Shown here piece by piece: positions 16,947 to 26,243 of a DNA stretch of 64,000 nucleotides. The translations under genes were made by a program, and so were the position numbers. The DNA comes from Phenylobacterium deserti (GTDB taxonomy: Bacteria > Pseudomonadota > Alphaproteobacteria > Caulobacterales > Caulobacteraceae). The notes beneath the pieces are model-generated. The model saw only the letters and a program-made list of their open reading frames with translations. It did no database searches and had not been told where the DNA came from. The DNA lies in contig CAMCXF010000012.1 of the NCBI GenBank assembly GCA_945883235.1, forward strand, positions 1 through 64,000, given 5' to 3'. The stretch's first letter is position 1. Each line of letters opens with the position of its first letter.

Positions 16947-18386
16947 ATGCGCGAGTACCTGAAATTCTACATCGACGGTAAGTGGGTCGAGCCGGTCGAA
17001 ATGAAGACCCTCGACGTCGAGAACCCGGCGACCGAAGAGGTCTGCGGCAAAATCGCTGTGGGTTCCGCCGCCGACGTCGACAAGGCCGTCAAGGCCGCCC
17101 GAAAAGCGTTCACTACCTGGAGCCAAACCAGCCGCGAAGAGCGTCTGGAAGTGCTGGGCCGCATCCTGGCGGAGTATCAGAAGCGCTTCGGCGACCTGGC
17201 CCTGGCCGTGACCGAAGAAATGGGCGCGCCTGCCTCTCTGGCCCAACGCGCCCAGGTTCCGATCGGCATGGGCCACCTGGCCACCGCCGTCGAAATCCTC
17301 AAGACCTTCAAGTTCGAGGAAGATCGAGGGCCGACGTTGATCGTGAAAGAGCCGATCGGCGTCTGCAGCTTCATCACCCCCTGGAACTGGCCGCTGAACC
17401 AGATCGTCTGCAAGGTGGCCCCGGCCATCGCGACCGGCTGCACCATGATCCTGAAGCCCTCCGAAGTGGCCCCGTTCTCGGGCCAGATCTTCGCCGAGAT
17501 CATGCATGCGGCGGGCGTGCCGGCCGGCGTGTTCAACATGATCCACGGCGACGGCATCGGCGTGGGCGTGCCCATGTCCAGCCACCCGGACGTCGACATG
17601 GTCTCGTTCACCGGCTCTACCCGCGCTGGCATCGAGGTGGCCAAGAACGCCGCCCCCACCGTCAAGCGCGTGGCCCAGGAACTGGGCGGCAAGAGCCCTA
17701 ACATCGTCCTCGATGACGATGCGTTCGCCAAGGGCGTGGGCCGTGGTGTCGCCACCATGATGACCAACTCCGGCCAGTCCTGTAACGCGCCCACCCGCAT
17801 GCTGGTCCCCGCCGGGCGGATGGCCGAGGCGATCACGGTGGCCAGAGCGGCAGCCGAGACGGTCACGGTAGGCGACCCCAATGGTAACAGCCAACTGGGC
17901 CCGGTGGTCTCCCGCGTGCAGTTCGACAAGATCCAGAAGCTGATCCAGGCCGGCATCGACGAGGGTGCCACCCTGGTAATCGGCGGCGTGGGCCGTCCGG
18001 AAGGCCTCGACAAGGGCTACTACGTCCAACCCACCGTCTTCGCCAACGTCACGAATGAGATGACCATCGCCAAGGAAGAAATCTTCGGCCCGGTGCTCTC
18101 GATCCTGGGTTACGACACGGTTGATGAAGCCATCGCCGTCGGCAACGACACCGAGTACGGCCTGGCCGCTTACGTCCAGGGTGCCGACCTCGATGCCGCC
18201 CGCAAGGTGGCCTCCAAGCTGCGCGCGGGTCAGGTCTCGATCAACGGTGGCGGCGGCGACATGATGGCCCCCTTCGGCGGCTACAAGATGAGCGGCAACG
18301 GCCGCGAATGGGGCGACTTCGGCTTCCACGAATTCCTGGAAACCAAAGCCATCCTCGGCTACGCGCCGAAGCCTGCAGCTGAGTAG
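16947..18386 (+). CDS. NAD(P)-dependent aldehyde dehydrogenase
   Basis: 479 residues, full-length ALDH superfamily enzyme oxidising an aldehyde to the acid. Catalytic Cys279 in NSGQSCNAPTR, general base Glu245 in QELGGKSPN, cofactor motifs TPWNWPLNQ and FTGSTRAG, and EEIFGPVLS near 380. The opening MREYLKFYIDGKWVEP is common in broad-specificity aldehyde dehydrogenases of Caulobacter-like bacteria; substrate is not determinable. Strong ribosome site (GGAGG) and a terminator after it indicate a single-gene transcript. Confidence 0.93.
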   Translation: MREYLKFYIDGKWVEPVEMKTLDVENPATEEVCGKIAVGSAADVDKAVKAARKAFTTWSQTSREERLEVLGRILAEYQKRFGDLALAVTEEMGAPASLAQRAQVPIGMGHLATAVEILKTFKFEEDRGPTLIVKEPIGVCSFITPWNWPLNQIVCKVAPAIATGCTMILKPSEVAPFSGQIFAEIMHAAGVPAGVFNMIHGDGIGVGVPMSSHPDVDMVSFTGSTRAGIEVAKNAAPTVKRVAQELGGKSPNIVLDDDAFAKGVGRGVATMMTNSGQSCNAPTRMLVPAGRMAEAITVARAAAETVTVGDPNGNSQLGPVVSRVQFDKIQKLIQAGIDEGATLVIGGVGRPEGLDKGYYVQPTVFANVTNEMTIAKEEIFGPVLSILGYDTVDEAIAVGNDTEYGLAAYVQGADLDAARKVASKLRAGQVSINGGGGDMMAPFGGYKMSGNGREWGDFGFHEFLETKAILGYAPKPAAE

Positions 18387-18407
18387 GGGACCAGGCCTGA
18401 GTTAGAT

Positions 18408-18441
18408 GGGGGGCTGCCTTTGGGTGGCCCCTCTTTTGTTT
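18408..18441 (+). terminator. Intrinsic terminator after the aldehyde dehydrogenase gene
   Basis: A GGGGC/GCCCC stem with an interrupted upper part (CC/GG) is followed by TCTTTTGTT. It lies 22 bases after the stop codon. Confidence 0.65.
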
Positions 18442-18505
18442 GGGGCGCGGTTTCGTGTCCAATCCGTAACGCGACAGCCTCCGGCCCTGCCGCTATCCGG
18501 CCCAT

Positions 18506-19642
18506 ATGTTGACCCCATCCAGACGTTCGATCCTGATCGGACTGTGCGCCGCAGCGGCTCCGATTTCGGCGCGGGCAGCGCCGCCTGTCGCCTCGTCGAT
18601 CCTCTCCAAGGCTATGGAGGGGACGAAGACCCCGGGCATGGCAGCCATCGTCATCCGCGACTTCAAGGCCGAACCCGAGGTGGTCGCCGGCATCCGGAGG
18701 CTGGGTGAGCCCGGGTTGATCGCGCCCGGGGACCGCTGGCATCCGGGGTCGGACGGCAAGGCCATGACGGTCACCCTGGTCGCACGACTGGTCGAGCGCG
18801 GCGTGCTGGCCTGGGACCGGCCCCTGGAGCAGATGCTGCCATCGCTGGCGGCGAAGATGCGGCCTGAGTATCGCGACGTGACGCTGCCCGACCTGATGTC
18901 GCATCATTCTGGCCTCCCGGAAAACCACGACGAACTGAAGTACTTCGCCACCTTCTTCACCGACAATGCCCCGCTCACCGCACAGCGGCTGCGGTACATC
19001 GAGACCGCGCTCGCCGACGCGCCCGTCGGCCCCAAGCGGGACAAGCCGTCCTATTCCAACACCGGCCTGCTGATCGCCGCCGCCGCCGCCGAGCACGCCA
19101 CCGGCAAGTCGTTCGAAACCCTGATTCAGGGCGAGGTGTTCCGACCCCTGGGCATGACCTCGGTTCGGTTCGATCAGTTTGGCGGCCGGGGCGAGCCCTG
19201 CGGCCATGTCGACGGCCGGGTGGCCGACAAGATGCTGGACGTTAATCCCCCGATGTTCGCCCCGGCGGGTGCCATGCGGATGACCCTGCCGGACTGGTCT
19301 CGGTTCTGTGTAGAGCATCTGCAGGGCGAGCGCGGTCGGGGCCGCTTGCTTCGCCCCGAGACCTACCGGTTTCTGCATACTGCCCAGGGTGGTCAGAACG
19401 GGCAGGGCTGGGCGCTGGGCTGGGGCGTCGCCAACCGCATCATGGGTCGCAAGGGGCCGGTGCTGACCCACTCAGGGTCCGATGGCAACTGGAACGCTCT
19501 AGTGGCGCTGTTCCCGGAAACCGGCAACGGCGTGCTGGTGGCCACCAATTCCGCCGACAGCATGGGTGGCGAGAAGGCCAGCGGCGCGGCGCTGCGAGCG
19601 CTAGTGGCCACGGTGTCGGAACCTGTGACGACGCCTGCGTAA
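18506..19642 (+). CDS. Tat-exported beta-lactamase-family serine hydrolase
   Basis: 378 residues. Twin-arginine signal SRRSILIGLCAAAAPISARA, so probably periplasmic. Active-site motifs are SDGK (82-85), YSN (183-185) and HSGSDGN near the C-terminus, all in the usual order for class C beta-lactamase/D-peptidase-fold esterases. Unusually the segment before the nucleophile contains no regular first beta-sheet motif, and the third motif is HSG instead of KTG, which points to an esterase or peptidase, not a true beta-lactamase. First of three serine hydrolases around the PQQ dehydrogenase. Confidence 0.87.
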   Translation: MLTPSRRSILIGLCAAAAPISARAAPPVASSILSKAMEGTKTPGMAAIVIRDFKAEPEVVAGIRRLGEPGLIAPGDRWHPGSDGKAMTVTLVARLVERGVLAWDRPLEQMLPSLAAKMRPEYRDVTLPDLMSHHSGLPENHDELKYFATFFTDNAPLTAQRLRYIETALADAPVGPKRDKPSYSNTGLLIAAAAAEHATGKSFETLIQGEVFRPLGMTSVRFDQFGGRGEPCGHVDGRVADKMLDVNPPMFAPAGAMRMTLPDWSRFCVEHLQGERGRGRLLRPETYRFLHTAQGGQNGQGWALGWGVANRIMGRKGPVLTHSGSDGNWNALVALFPETGNGVLVATNSADSMGGEKASGAALRALVATVSEPVTTPA

Positions 19643-19756
19643 GGGTGTTTGCAGGGCGACGTTAGGTCAATCGCCTTGCAAAACGCGGCTCACGGGGCTC
19701 GCGCGTCCGCCAAACCTCTGCGACAGTGCGCGCAAGAGACTTTGGGGGAAGCGTCT

Positions 19757-21820
19757 ATGGTTCGCATGCTGCAGTGCGCGGCGGTGCTTTGCATCGCCCT
19801 GGGGGTCGTCTCGTGCGGCAAGTCCGGTGTGGACGCCAAACGCATCGAGGCCGCCGCTGCCGGCGAGTGGCTCACTTATGGCCGCACTTATGACGAACAA
19901 CGGTTCAGCCCGCTGGATCAGGTCAACAAGGATACCGTCACCCGCCTCGGCGTGGCCTGGAGCGCCGATTTCGATACCGACCGGGGCCAGGAGGCGACGC
20001 CGCTGGTCGCTGACGGCGTGCTCTACACGACCTCTACCTGGTCCAAGGTCTTCGCCTTCGACGCCAAAACCGGCAGGCAACTCTGGGCCTACGATCCGCA
20101 AGTGCCGGGCGAGAAGGGCTTCGACGCCTGCTGTGACGTGGTCAATCGTGGCGTCGCGCTGTGGAAGGGTAAAGTCTATGTTGGCGCGCTGGACGGTCGC
20201 CTGATCGCGCTGGACGCCAAGACCGGCAAGGTGGTCTGGTCCGTTCAGACCACAGACCCGAAACAACCCTACACCATCACCGCCGCACCCCGCGCGGTGA
20301 AGGGCAAAATCCTGATCGGCAATGGTGGCGCGGAGTATCCGGTGCGGGGCTATCTCTCGGCCTACGACGCCCAGACCGGCAAGCTGGACTGGCGCTTTCA
20401 CATGACGCCCAACCCGACCGGCGCGCCCGATGGCGCGGCCTCGGACAAGGCGATGAAGGACTTCGCCTACAAGACCTGGAACGACGGAGCCTGGAAGCAA
20501 GGCGGCGGTGGAGCCACGCCCTGGGACGCGGTCACGTATGATGTGAAGTCGGACCTGATCTTCGTCGGCACCGGCAACGCCGGGCCCTGGAACGGCAAGA
20601 TCCGCACCGGCGGCAAGGGCGACAACCTGTTCGCCGCCTCTATTGTGGCTCTGAGACCCGACACCGGCGAATACATCTGGCACTACCAGACCACGCCGCG
20701 CGACGACTGGGACTTCGACGCCGTCCAGCACCTGATGGTCGCCGACCTCCCCATCGGTGGAAAGACCCAACGGGTTGTCATGCAGGCCAACAAGAACGGC
20801 TTCTTCTATGTGCTGGACGCGGCCAGCGGGAAGCTCGTGTCGGCGGATAAGTTTGTGCCGGTCGACTGGGCGACCGGGGTGGATCTGAAGACCGGGCGCC
20901 CGGTCGAGGCACCGGGCGCGCGCTATGAGGACGGCACCGTGCAGACCCAGACTCCCGGCGCGCTGGGGGGCCACAACTGGCAGCCGATGGCCTTCAACCC
21001 GAAGGAAGGCCTGGTCTTCATTCCGGCCCAGACGATATATGGGAGCTACACTGACCCCAAGGAGTTCAGCTTCATCCCCGGTGCCTGGAACCTAGGTCTT
21101 GGCCGAGGGGTGGACGCACCCAAGGTAAAGAAGCCTGCGCCCATGGGCGAGCTTATCGCCTGGGATCCGGTGGCCAAAAAGGCGCGATGGAAGGCCGCCT
21201 TCGCCGAACCCTGGCGCAGCGGCGTGCTGGCAACCGCCGGTGGCCTGGTGTTTCACGCCGCCGGGCACGAATTCATCGCGTTTGACGCCGCAACCGGCAA
21301 GGCGCTCTGGAGATACGATGCCGGTGCGGGTGCCATTGCGGCCGCCTCGACCTACGCCATCGATGATGAGCAATATGTGGCCCTGATGGTGGGCTTCGGT
21401 GGTGCCGGCGGCATGGGCGGCGAGGAGCCTCGTCGTAAGGGCCGCCTGCTGGTGTTCAAGCTGAACGGCAAGATGGTACCAAAGCCGTTCCCGGCGCCGG
21501 TCGTGCTGCCGCCCCTGGATCTCGCGTTCGCGACGCCCGCGAAGGGCGACGTCGCCAAGGGAGAGGCCCTCAACGCCCAGTTCTGCCGGACCTGCCACAA
21601 CGACGGTGGCTATCTGCCAGTACTGACGCGGTCGCCAGCGATCCTCGATCCGGTGGGCTTCAAGGCCATCGTGCTGGACGGTGCCAGGAAGCCGCATGGC
21701 ATGGCCCCCTTCCGCCGCTTCTTCAACGAAGCCAGTGCCGAGGAGCTGCGGGCCTACCTGCTGCAGGAAGCTGCCAAGGCCCCGCCAGTGGTCAAGGCTG
21801 CGATGACACATGGGCGCTGA
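19757..21820 (+). CDS. PQQ- and heme-dependent alcohol dehydrogenase (type II quinohemoprotein)
   Basis: 687 residues: lipoprotein-type signal (CAAVLCIALGVVSC), an eight-bladed PQQ propeller with recurring A-x-D-x-x-T-G-x-x-x-W blade motifs, and a C-terminal cytochrome c domain. The adjacent cysteines C125-C126 form the vicinal disulfide over PQQ; heme attachment is C610-x-x-C613-H614, with HGMAPF supplying the likely Met ligand. Enzymes of this design oxidise primary or secondary alcohols in the periplasm and pass electrons to azurin or cytochrome oxidase. The start at 19757 follows GGGGGAA; longer frames lack a signal peptide. No PQQ synthesis genes are nearby. Confidence 0.93.
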   Translation: MVRMLQCAAVLCIALGVVSCGKSGVDAKRIEAAAAGEWLTYGRTYDEQRFSPLDQVNKDTVTRLGVAWSADFDTDRGQEATPLVADGVLYTTSTWSKVFAFDAKTGRQLWAYDPQVPGEKGFDACCDVVNRGVALWKGKVYVGALDGRLIALDAKTGKVVWSVQTTDPKQPYTITAAPRAVKGKILIGNGGAEYPVRGYLSAYDAQTGKLDWRFHMTPNPTGAPDGAASDKAMKDFAYKTWNDGAWKQGGGGATPWDAVTYDVKSDLIFVGTGNAGPWNGKIRTGGKGDNLFAASIVALRPDTGEYIWHYQTTPRDDWDFDAVQHLMVADLPIGGKTQRVVMQANKNGFFYVLDAASGKLVSADKFVPVDWATGVDLKTGRPVEAPGARYEDGTVQTQTPGALGGHNWQPMAFNPKEGLVFIPAQTIYGSYTDPKEFSFIPGAWNLGLGRGVDAPKVKKPAPMGELIAWDPVAKKARWKAAFAEPWRSGVLATAGGLVFHAAGHEFIAFDAATGKALWRYDAGAGAIAAASTYAIDDEQYVALMVGFGGAGGMGGEEPRRKGRLLVFKLNGKMVPKPFPAPVVLPPLDLAFATPAKGDVAKGEALNAQFCRTCHNDGGYLPVLTRSPAILDPVGFKAIVLDGARKPHGMAPFRRFFNEASAEELRAYLLQEAAKAPPVVKAAMTHGR

Positions 21821-21836
21821 TGTTTGGGATGCGACG

Positions 21837-22844
21837 ATGAAAATGGACCGGCGCGCCGTGCTGGCTGCGGGCTTGACGGGTGGTCTGGCTGTGAGCCAGG
21901 CCGCCGTCGCACAGGTGCCGGCGCTACCGCCACCGCCGACCCCGGCGGCTGTGGATCCCGATGCGCCGGCCTGGCCGTCGCGTGAAGTTTACCGGATCTG
22001 GCCGGGCAAACAGCCGGGCGCTCTGGCGAACCTGCCGACCCCGAACCCGACGATGAATGGCCGTTCGGGACGGCGGCAGCTCTGGATCCGCGGCGTCGCC
22101 CATGCCGAGTTGCACGTTTTCCGCCCTGCGTTTCCGGATGGCTCCTCGCTGATGTCTATCCCCGGGGGCGGCTACGGCTTTGTCTCGGTCCAGAACGAAG
22201 GCCTGGCCGTGGCCCAGCACTTCAACGCCCTGGGCACGACTGTCTTCGTGCTGGTCTACCGGCTGCCGCGCGAGGGTTGGTCGACCCCGCATCTGGTGGC
22301 GATACAGGATGCACAGCGCGCGATGCGGTTCATCCGCGCCCGCGCCACCGACTTCCGGATTGATCCAGCACGCCTGGGTGTTCTGGGGTTTTCGGCGGGC
22401 GGCCATCTGGCGAGCGATCTCGTGGTGTCCCACGCCGACAGCCTCTATCCGCCGGTGGATGCCGCCGATCAGCTTTCCGCCAAACCCGCTTTTGCGGGCC
22501 TGGTCTACCCGGTCACCAGCCTGATCTCTCCCTCGGGAGACCGCCGGATGTCAGGGATGCTGATGCCCGGGTTACCTGACACCATTCTGCTTGCTCGCTC
22601 GCCCGTCCAACGCGTGACCGCGGACGGGCCACCGTCATTCCTTGTCCATGCCTTCGACGACCCCTTGGTGCCGATGGAACATAGCCTGGACTGGATCGCC
22701 GCCAGCCGCGCAGCGAAGCGCCCGGTCGAGGCCCATCTTGTGGCCACTGGTGGGCACGGTTTTGGTCTCGGCCTGCCGAAAGACAGCTCTGGCTCGGCTT
22801 GGCCGGACCTGTTCGGTCGCTGGATCCGCAAGAACGGCGGCTGA
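21837..22844 (+). CDS. Exported alpha/beta hydrolase (BD-FAE/xylan esterase-like)
   Basis: 335 residues with a Tat-like signal (DRRAVLAAGLTGGLAVSQAAVAQ). The fold signature is complete: oxyanion motif PGGGYGF, nucleophile GFSAGGHLA, Asp in HAFDDPLVP and His in GGHGFGLGL. Such enzymes remove acetyl or feruloyl groups from polysaccharides or cleave small esters. It starts 16 bases after the PQQ dehydrogenase stop, so they are one operon; an upstream in-frame start overlapping that stop is possible. Confidence 0.88.
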   Translation: MKMDRRAVLAAGLTGGLAVSQAAVAQVPALPPPPTPAAVDPDAPAWPSREVYRIWPGKQPGALANLPTPNPTMNGRSGRRQLWIRGVAHAELHVFRPAFPDGSSLMSIPGGGYGFVSVQNEGLAVAQHFNALGTTVFVLVYRLPREGWSTPHLVAIQDAQRAMRFIRARATDFRIDPARLGVLGFSAGGHLASDLVVSHADSLYPPVDAADQLSAKPAFAGLVYPVTSLISPSGDRRMSGMLMPGLPDTILLARSPVQRVTADGPPSFLVHAFDDPLVPMEHSLDWIAASRAAKRPVEAHLVATGGHGFGLGLPKDSSGSAWPDLFGRWIRKNGG

Positions 22845-22864
22845 GTCAGGAAGGAAGGCCGGAG

Positions 22865-24053
22865 ATGCCCTGGATCTTGCGGACAGCCGGACTGGCGGCG
22901 GCGCTGGCGATAGCCCCGGCCACAGTCGCGGCCCAGACGGCTCAGCCCTGATCAAACATCCAACCGACGCCGATCCACGCCACGGCCATCGCTGCCGCGC
23001 GGACGGCAATGACCGACTACATGACCAGGCGCGGCGTGCCGGGGCTGTCGGTATCGGTCTCGATCAACGGCGTCCGGGTCTGGTCCGAGGGTTTCGGGTT
23101 CGCTGATGTGGAGCAGGGGGTGCCGGTGACGCCTTCTACGCGGTTCCGATCAGGTTCCACCGCCAAGCCCATGAGCATGGCTGCGGCGGCCGTCCTGCAC
23201 GATCAGGGCAAGTTGGACTTCGACACTCGCGTCCAGGCGCTGATCCCGAACTTCCCCCAGAAGGGCAGACCGATTACCTTCCGCATGCTGGCCGGGCATG
23301 TGGGCGGGTTCCGCCACTATCCGCCGGACGGCTCGGAATTCTTCAATACCCGCCCCTATGACAACGTGCTTGAGACTCTGGAGGTCTTCAAAAACGACCC
23401 GCTCGTCGGCCTGCCGGGGGAGGTTTACAATTACTCCAGCAATGGCACGAACCTGCAGGGGGCCATGACCCAGGCGGCCGGCGGAAAGCCGTTCCTCGAA
23501 CTGATGCAGACCCTGGTGTTCGGCCCTCTTGGGCTGACCTCGACGTCGCCTGATCGCGTTGAGGACATCATCCCCGGGCGCACCCGGTACTATGAGCGCA
23601 CCGGCGGGCAGGCCACCTATCGCATCCGCAAATCATCGCGCGGCAATGGAGAGCGCGGGGTGCTGCTGAACGCGCCCTATACCGACAACAGCAACAAGTT
23701 TCCCTCTGGCGGTTACATCACCACGCCGGAGGATCTGGTCACGTTCGGAAACGCGCATCTGCAGCCGGGGTTTTTGCAGGCCGCTACCCTTAGCCAGCTG
23801 TTCACCTCGCAGAAAACCGCTGACGGCAAAGTGACCGGCTACGGCATGAACTGGGGCGTCGGTACCGATAAGCGCGGCGTTCCCACCCTCCGGCACACCG
23901 GCAGCTCGGTGGGCGGCAACTCCATCATCCTGATGTACCCCGGACAGAAGCTGGTACTGGCCATCCAGACCAACCTCACTGACTCGCAGCTGGGTGGAGT
24001 TGCCGGAGACGGTCGGAAGTCTATTCCTCAGCGCAGTCGCGCCGCAGCGTTAG
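22865..24053 (+). pseudogene. Beta-lactamase-family serine hydrolase, interrupted
   Basis: A good ribosome site (AGGAAGG) and an ATG at 22865 begin a clear signal peptide (RTAGLAAALAIAPATVAAQ), but codon 29 is TGA (22949-22951). In the same frame the reading continues with the mature enzyme: STAK nucleophile motif, YNYSSNG, and RHTGSSVGG in the KTG position. Near 23990 the natural C-terminus appears to switch frame: the +1 frame reads WVELPETVGSLFL and stops at 24053, whereas the original frame runs on across the opposite-strand microprotein gene to 24163. Two lesions suggest decay, or sequencing error. An internal ATG at 23009 could still give a leaderless cytoplasmic protein. Confidence 0.75.
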
Positions 24054-24124
24054 CGCAGACCGAAGAACCCAAGGACCACCAGCACTACGACCACCAGGCC
24101 GACAATATAAATGATGTTGTTCAT
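24050..24124 (-). CDS. 24-residue membrane microprotein
   Basis: ATG preceded by GGAG (10 bases) and encoding MNNIIYIVGLVVVVLVVL followed by GFFGLR: a single hydrophobic helix with a positively charged end. I recall near-identical small proteins from other Caulobacterales and Sphingomonadales, usually unannotated. It overlaps the corrected 3' end of the serine hydrolase by only 4 bases. Function unknown. Confidence 0.68.
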   Translation of the reverse strand: MNNIIYIVGLVVVVLVVLGFFGLR

Positions 24125-24192
24125 CAGTTTCGCTCTCCGGTGGAACCGTCCACCGGTGCCTAACGTCGAAAGCGCCGCCGCTGTTCCCGATC

Positions 24193-25389
24193 CTAACCCG
24201 GCCGCCAGCCCAGCAGGCTGAACATCACAGCAAAGCCGACGACATAAGCCACCGGCACGTGCCAGCCCTGCCGGAGCCAGGCGACCACCGAGCGACCCTC
24301 TGGATAGAGGTTGGTCAGCGCCACGCCGGCGGACGATCCGAACCAGGTCATCGAGCCGCCGAAGCCCACGGCATAAGCCAGCAGGCCCCAGTCGTAGCCG
24401 CCCTGTTCCAGCGCCAGTGCCGTCAGCGGAATGTTGTCGAATACGGCCGATGTAACCCCCAGGCCAAAGGTGGTCTGCCAGGTCGGATCGGGCAGGGCGC
24501 TGACCGGCATCAGAGACGCTGCCGCCACCAGGGCCACCAGGAACAGGGCCCCCTTGAACGACGACCTTGCCACTGTCCAGTCTGGGGCGGCGATCAGGGA
24601 TGTGGCCAGCAAAGCCGCCCACACCGCCAGCCCCAGCCAGGGTGCCGCCGCCACGCCTGGCGATAACAGATTGGCCGAAATATTGGCCGCCACGGCCGCG
24701 ACCAACACGATGCTTACCACTCCCACCCGCCGCCACTGAATCTGGTGCCCCGGTTCGTCGTGCTTGAGGATCGGCTGATAGCGATGCTGGGCCAGGGCGC
24801 CTGCCACACCGAACACCACAAACGCCGCCAGCGACGCGACATAGGCCGGCAGCACTTCCAGCGGAGAGATCCCCTTCAGCCACATGATCGTGGTGGTGGT
24901 GTCGCCGATCACACTGCCCGCGCCGCCGGCATTGGCCGCCGCCACGATGGACGCCAGAAAGCCGATGCTCACTCTGCCCTTATAGAGGTGGCGCGCCATC
25001 ACCCCGCCGATGATCGCGGCGGCGATATTGTCGAGGAAGGCCGACAGCACCAGCACAGTCGCCAGCATAGCCAGCCCGCCCAGCCAACTATCCGGCAAAA
25101 CCCCGGGCAGATGGTCCGGCAAGCCTGACAACTCGAACTGGTTCGATAGCAGACCGAACCCCACCAGGAGCAGCAGGATATTGGTCAGGATCACCCACTC
25201 ATGCAGGGCGTGCTCGCCCAACGCCGCAAACCCCTGGCCAGTAGGAAACGCGCCCCAGACCCCCTGATAGATCAGAATCGCCGCCAGGCCGGCCAGCGCC
25301 ACCTCCAGCGTACGGCGATGAAACACCGCAACGCCCAGCAGGGTCATGCCAAATAGATAAAACTCCAGCGGCGCGCCCAGCAAATTCAT
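24193..25389 (-). CDS. NhaD-like Na+/H+ antiporter family protein
   Basis: 398 residues, about eleven to twelve membrane helices of the ion-transporter superfamily. The segment AFLDNIAAAIIGG, the pattern GAGSVIGDTTTTIMWLKGI and the second-repeat counterpart VTSAVFDNIPLTALAL match NhaD antiporters and related citrate/arsenite-type carriers, with paired DN motifs in the two inverted halves. Likely sodium or lithium efflux, but an organic anion substrate is not excluded. It is a lone gene. Confidence 0.8.
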   Translation of the reverse strand: MNLLGAPLEFYLFGMTLLGVAVFHRRTLEVALAGLAAILIYQGVWGAFPTGQGFAALGEHALHEWVILTNILLLLVGFGLLSNQFELSGLPDHLPGVLPDSWLGGLAMLATVLVLSAFLDNIAAAIIGGVMARHLYKGRVSIGFLASIVAAANAGGAGSVIGDTTTTIMWLKGISPLEVLPAYVASLAAFVVFGVAGALAQHRYQPILKHDEPGHQIQWRRVGVVSIVLVAAVAANISANLLSPGVAAAPWLGLAVWAALLATSLIAAPDWTVARSSFKGALFLVALVAAASLMPVSALPDPTWQTTFGLGVTSAVFDNIPLTALALEQGGYDWGLLAYAVGFGGSMTWFGSSAGVALTNLYPEGRSVVAWLRQGWHVPVAYVVGFAVMFSLLGWRPG

Positions 25390-25441
25390 ATGCAGATTCT
25401 AGGCTCCGGGAGGCATCGGGACCAATGGAATCGGACCCGCC

Positions 25442-26242
25442 TCAGCCGATTCTGACCCCCATCCCGCCGTCTACCGGCAGGATCGCGCCGGTGATGAACT
25501 TCGCATCATCGGAGGCCAGGAACAGCGCCGCATGCGCCGTGTCCCAGGCAGTGCCCATCTTGCCGCCCAGCGGCACCCGGGCATCGCGCTCGGCGCGGAC
25601 CTCGGCCTGACTGCGGCCGCTGGCCCCGGCGATCCCGGCCACCGCCATCGGCGTGTCGATCAAACCCGGCTGGACCGCATTGCAGCGGATCCTGTACCGG
25701 GCCTGGGAGATCGCCACATTGGCGGTCAGCCGGTTTACTCCGGCCTTGGAAATTTCATAGGCCAACTGGATGCCGCCCGCCCGCGCCGCCAGCGACGAGA
25801 TGTTGACGATGGAGCCGGATTTCTGCTCGCGCATCACCGCCAGCGCCGCCTTGGTGACCAGCCACATGCCTTTCAGATTGACCGACAGGATGCGGTCGAA
25901 TGCCGCTTCCTCGACCCGGTGCGCTGGCCCGTCGCCACCGCCGATGCCGACGTTGTTGACCAGGATGTCGATCCGCCCCAGCCGCGCCACGGCCTGTTCG
26001 ACGATCCCGGCGACCTCCTTGGCCCGCGTCACATCGGCCTGCATCGCGCTGGCCTCGCCGCCGGCCTCTAGGATCATCGCGGCGGTCTCTTCCGCCCGCT
26101 CACCCATCCGGTCGACGCAGAGCACCCGGGCTCCCTCGGCGGCGAACAACAGCGCCATAGCGCGCCCGTTACCCAGCGTCTCCCCCGGCGACTGGCCCGC
26201 ACCGACGATGACAGCCGTCTTGCCCTCCAGGCGACCCGCCAC
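25442..26242 (-). CDS. Short-chain dehydrogenase/reductase
   Basis: 266 residues, classical SDR with an unusual glycine motif GAGQSPGETLGNGRA, where a short insertion separates the canonical residues. NNVGIGGGDG, catalytic Ser-Tyr-Lys in SSLAARAGGIQLAYEISK, and C-terminal GAILPVDGGMGVRIG. Asp after the second strand (VDRMGER) suggests NAD(H). Starts one base after the stop of the carboxymuconolactone decarboxylase-like gene, so they are cotranscribed. Substrate unknown. Confidence 0.87.
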   Translation of the reverse strand: MAGRLEGKTAVIVGAGQSPGETLGNGRAMALLFAAEGARVLCVDRMGERAEETAAMILEAGGEASAMQADVTRAKEVAGIVEQAVARLGRIDILVNNVGIGGGDGPAHRVEEAAFDRILSVNLKGMWLVTKAALAVMREQKSGSIVNISSLAARAGGIQLAYEISKAGVNRLTANVAISQARYRIRCNAVQPGLIDTPMAVAGIAGASGRSQAEVRAERDARVPLGGKMGTAWDTAHAALFLASDDAKFITGAILPVDGGMGVRIG

Positions 26243-26243
26243 C

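Noticed and set aside
16725..18329. A 534-codon open frame on the minus strand across the aldehyde dehydrogenase
   Set aside because: Antisense shadow; the plus strand has all ALDH motifs and its own ribosome site and terminator.
24054..24163. Extension of the serine hydrolase frame past 24053 to a stop at 24163
   Set aside because: The extension has no family similarity, is rich in His and Gln, and lies wholly over the opposite-strand microprotein gene; the +1 frame gives a natural end at 24053.
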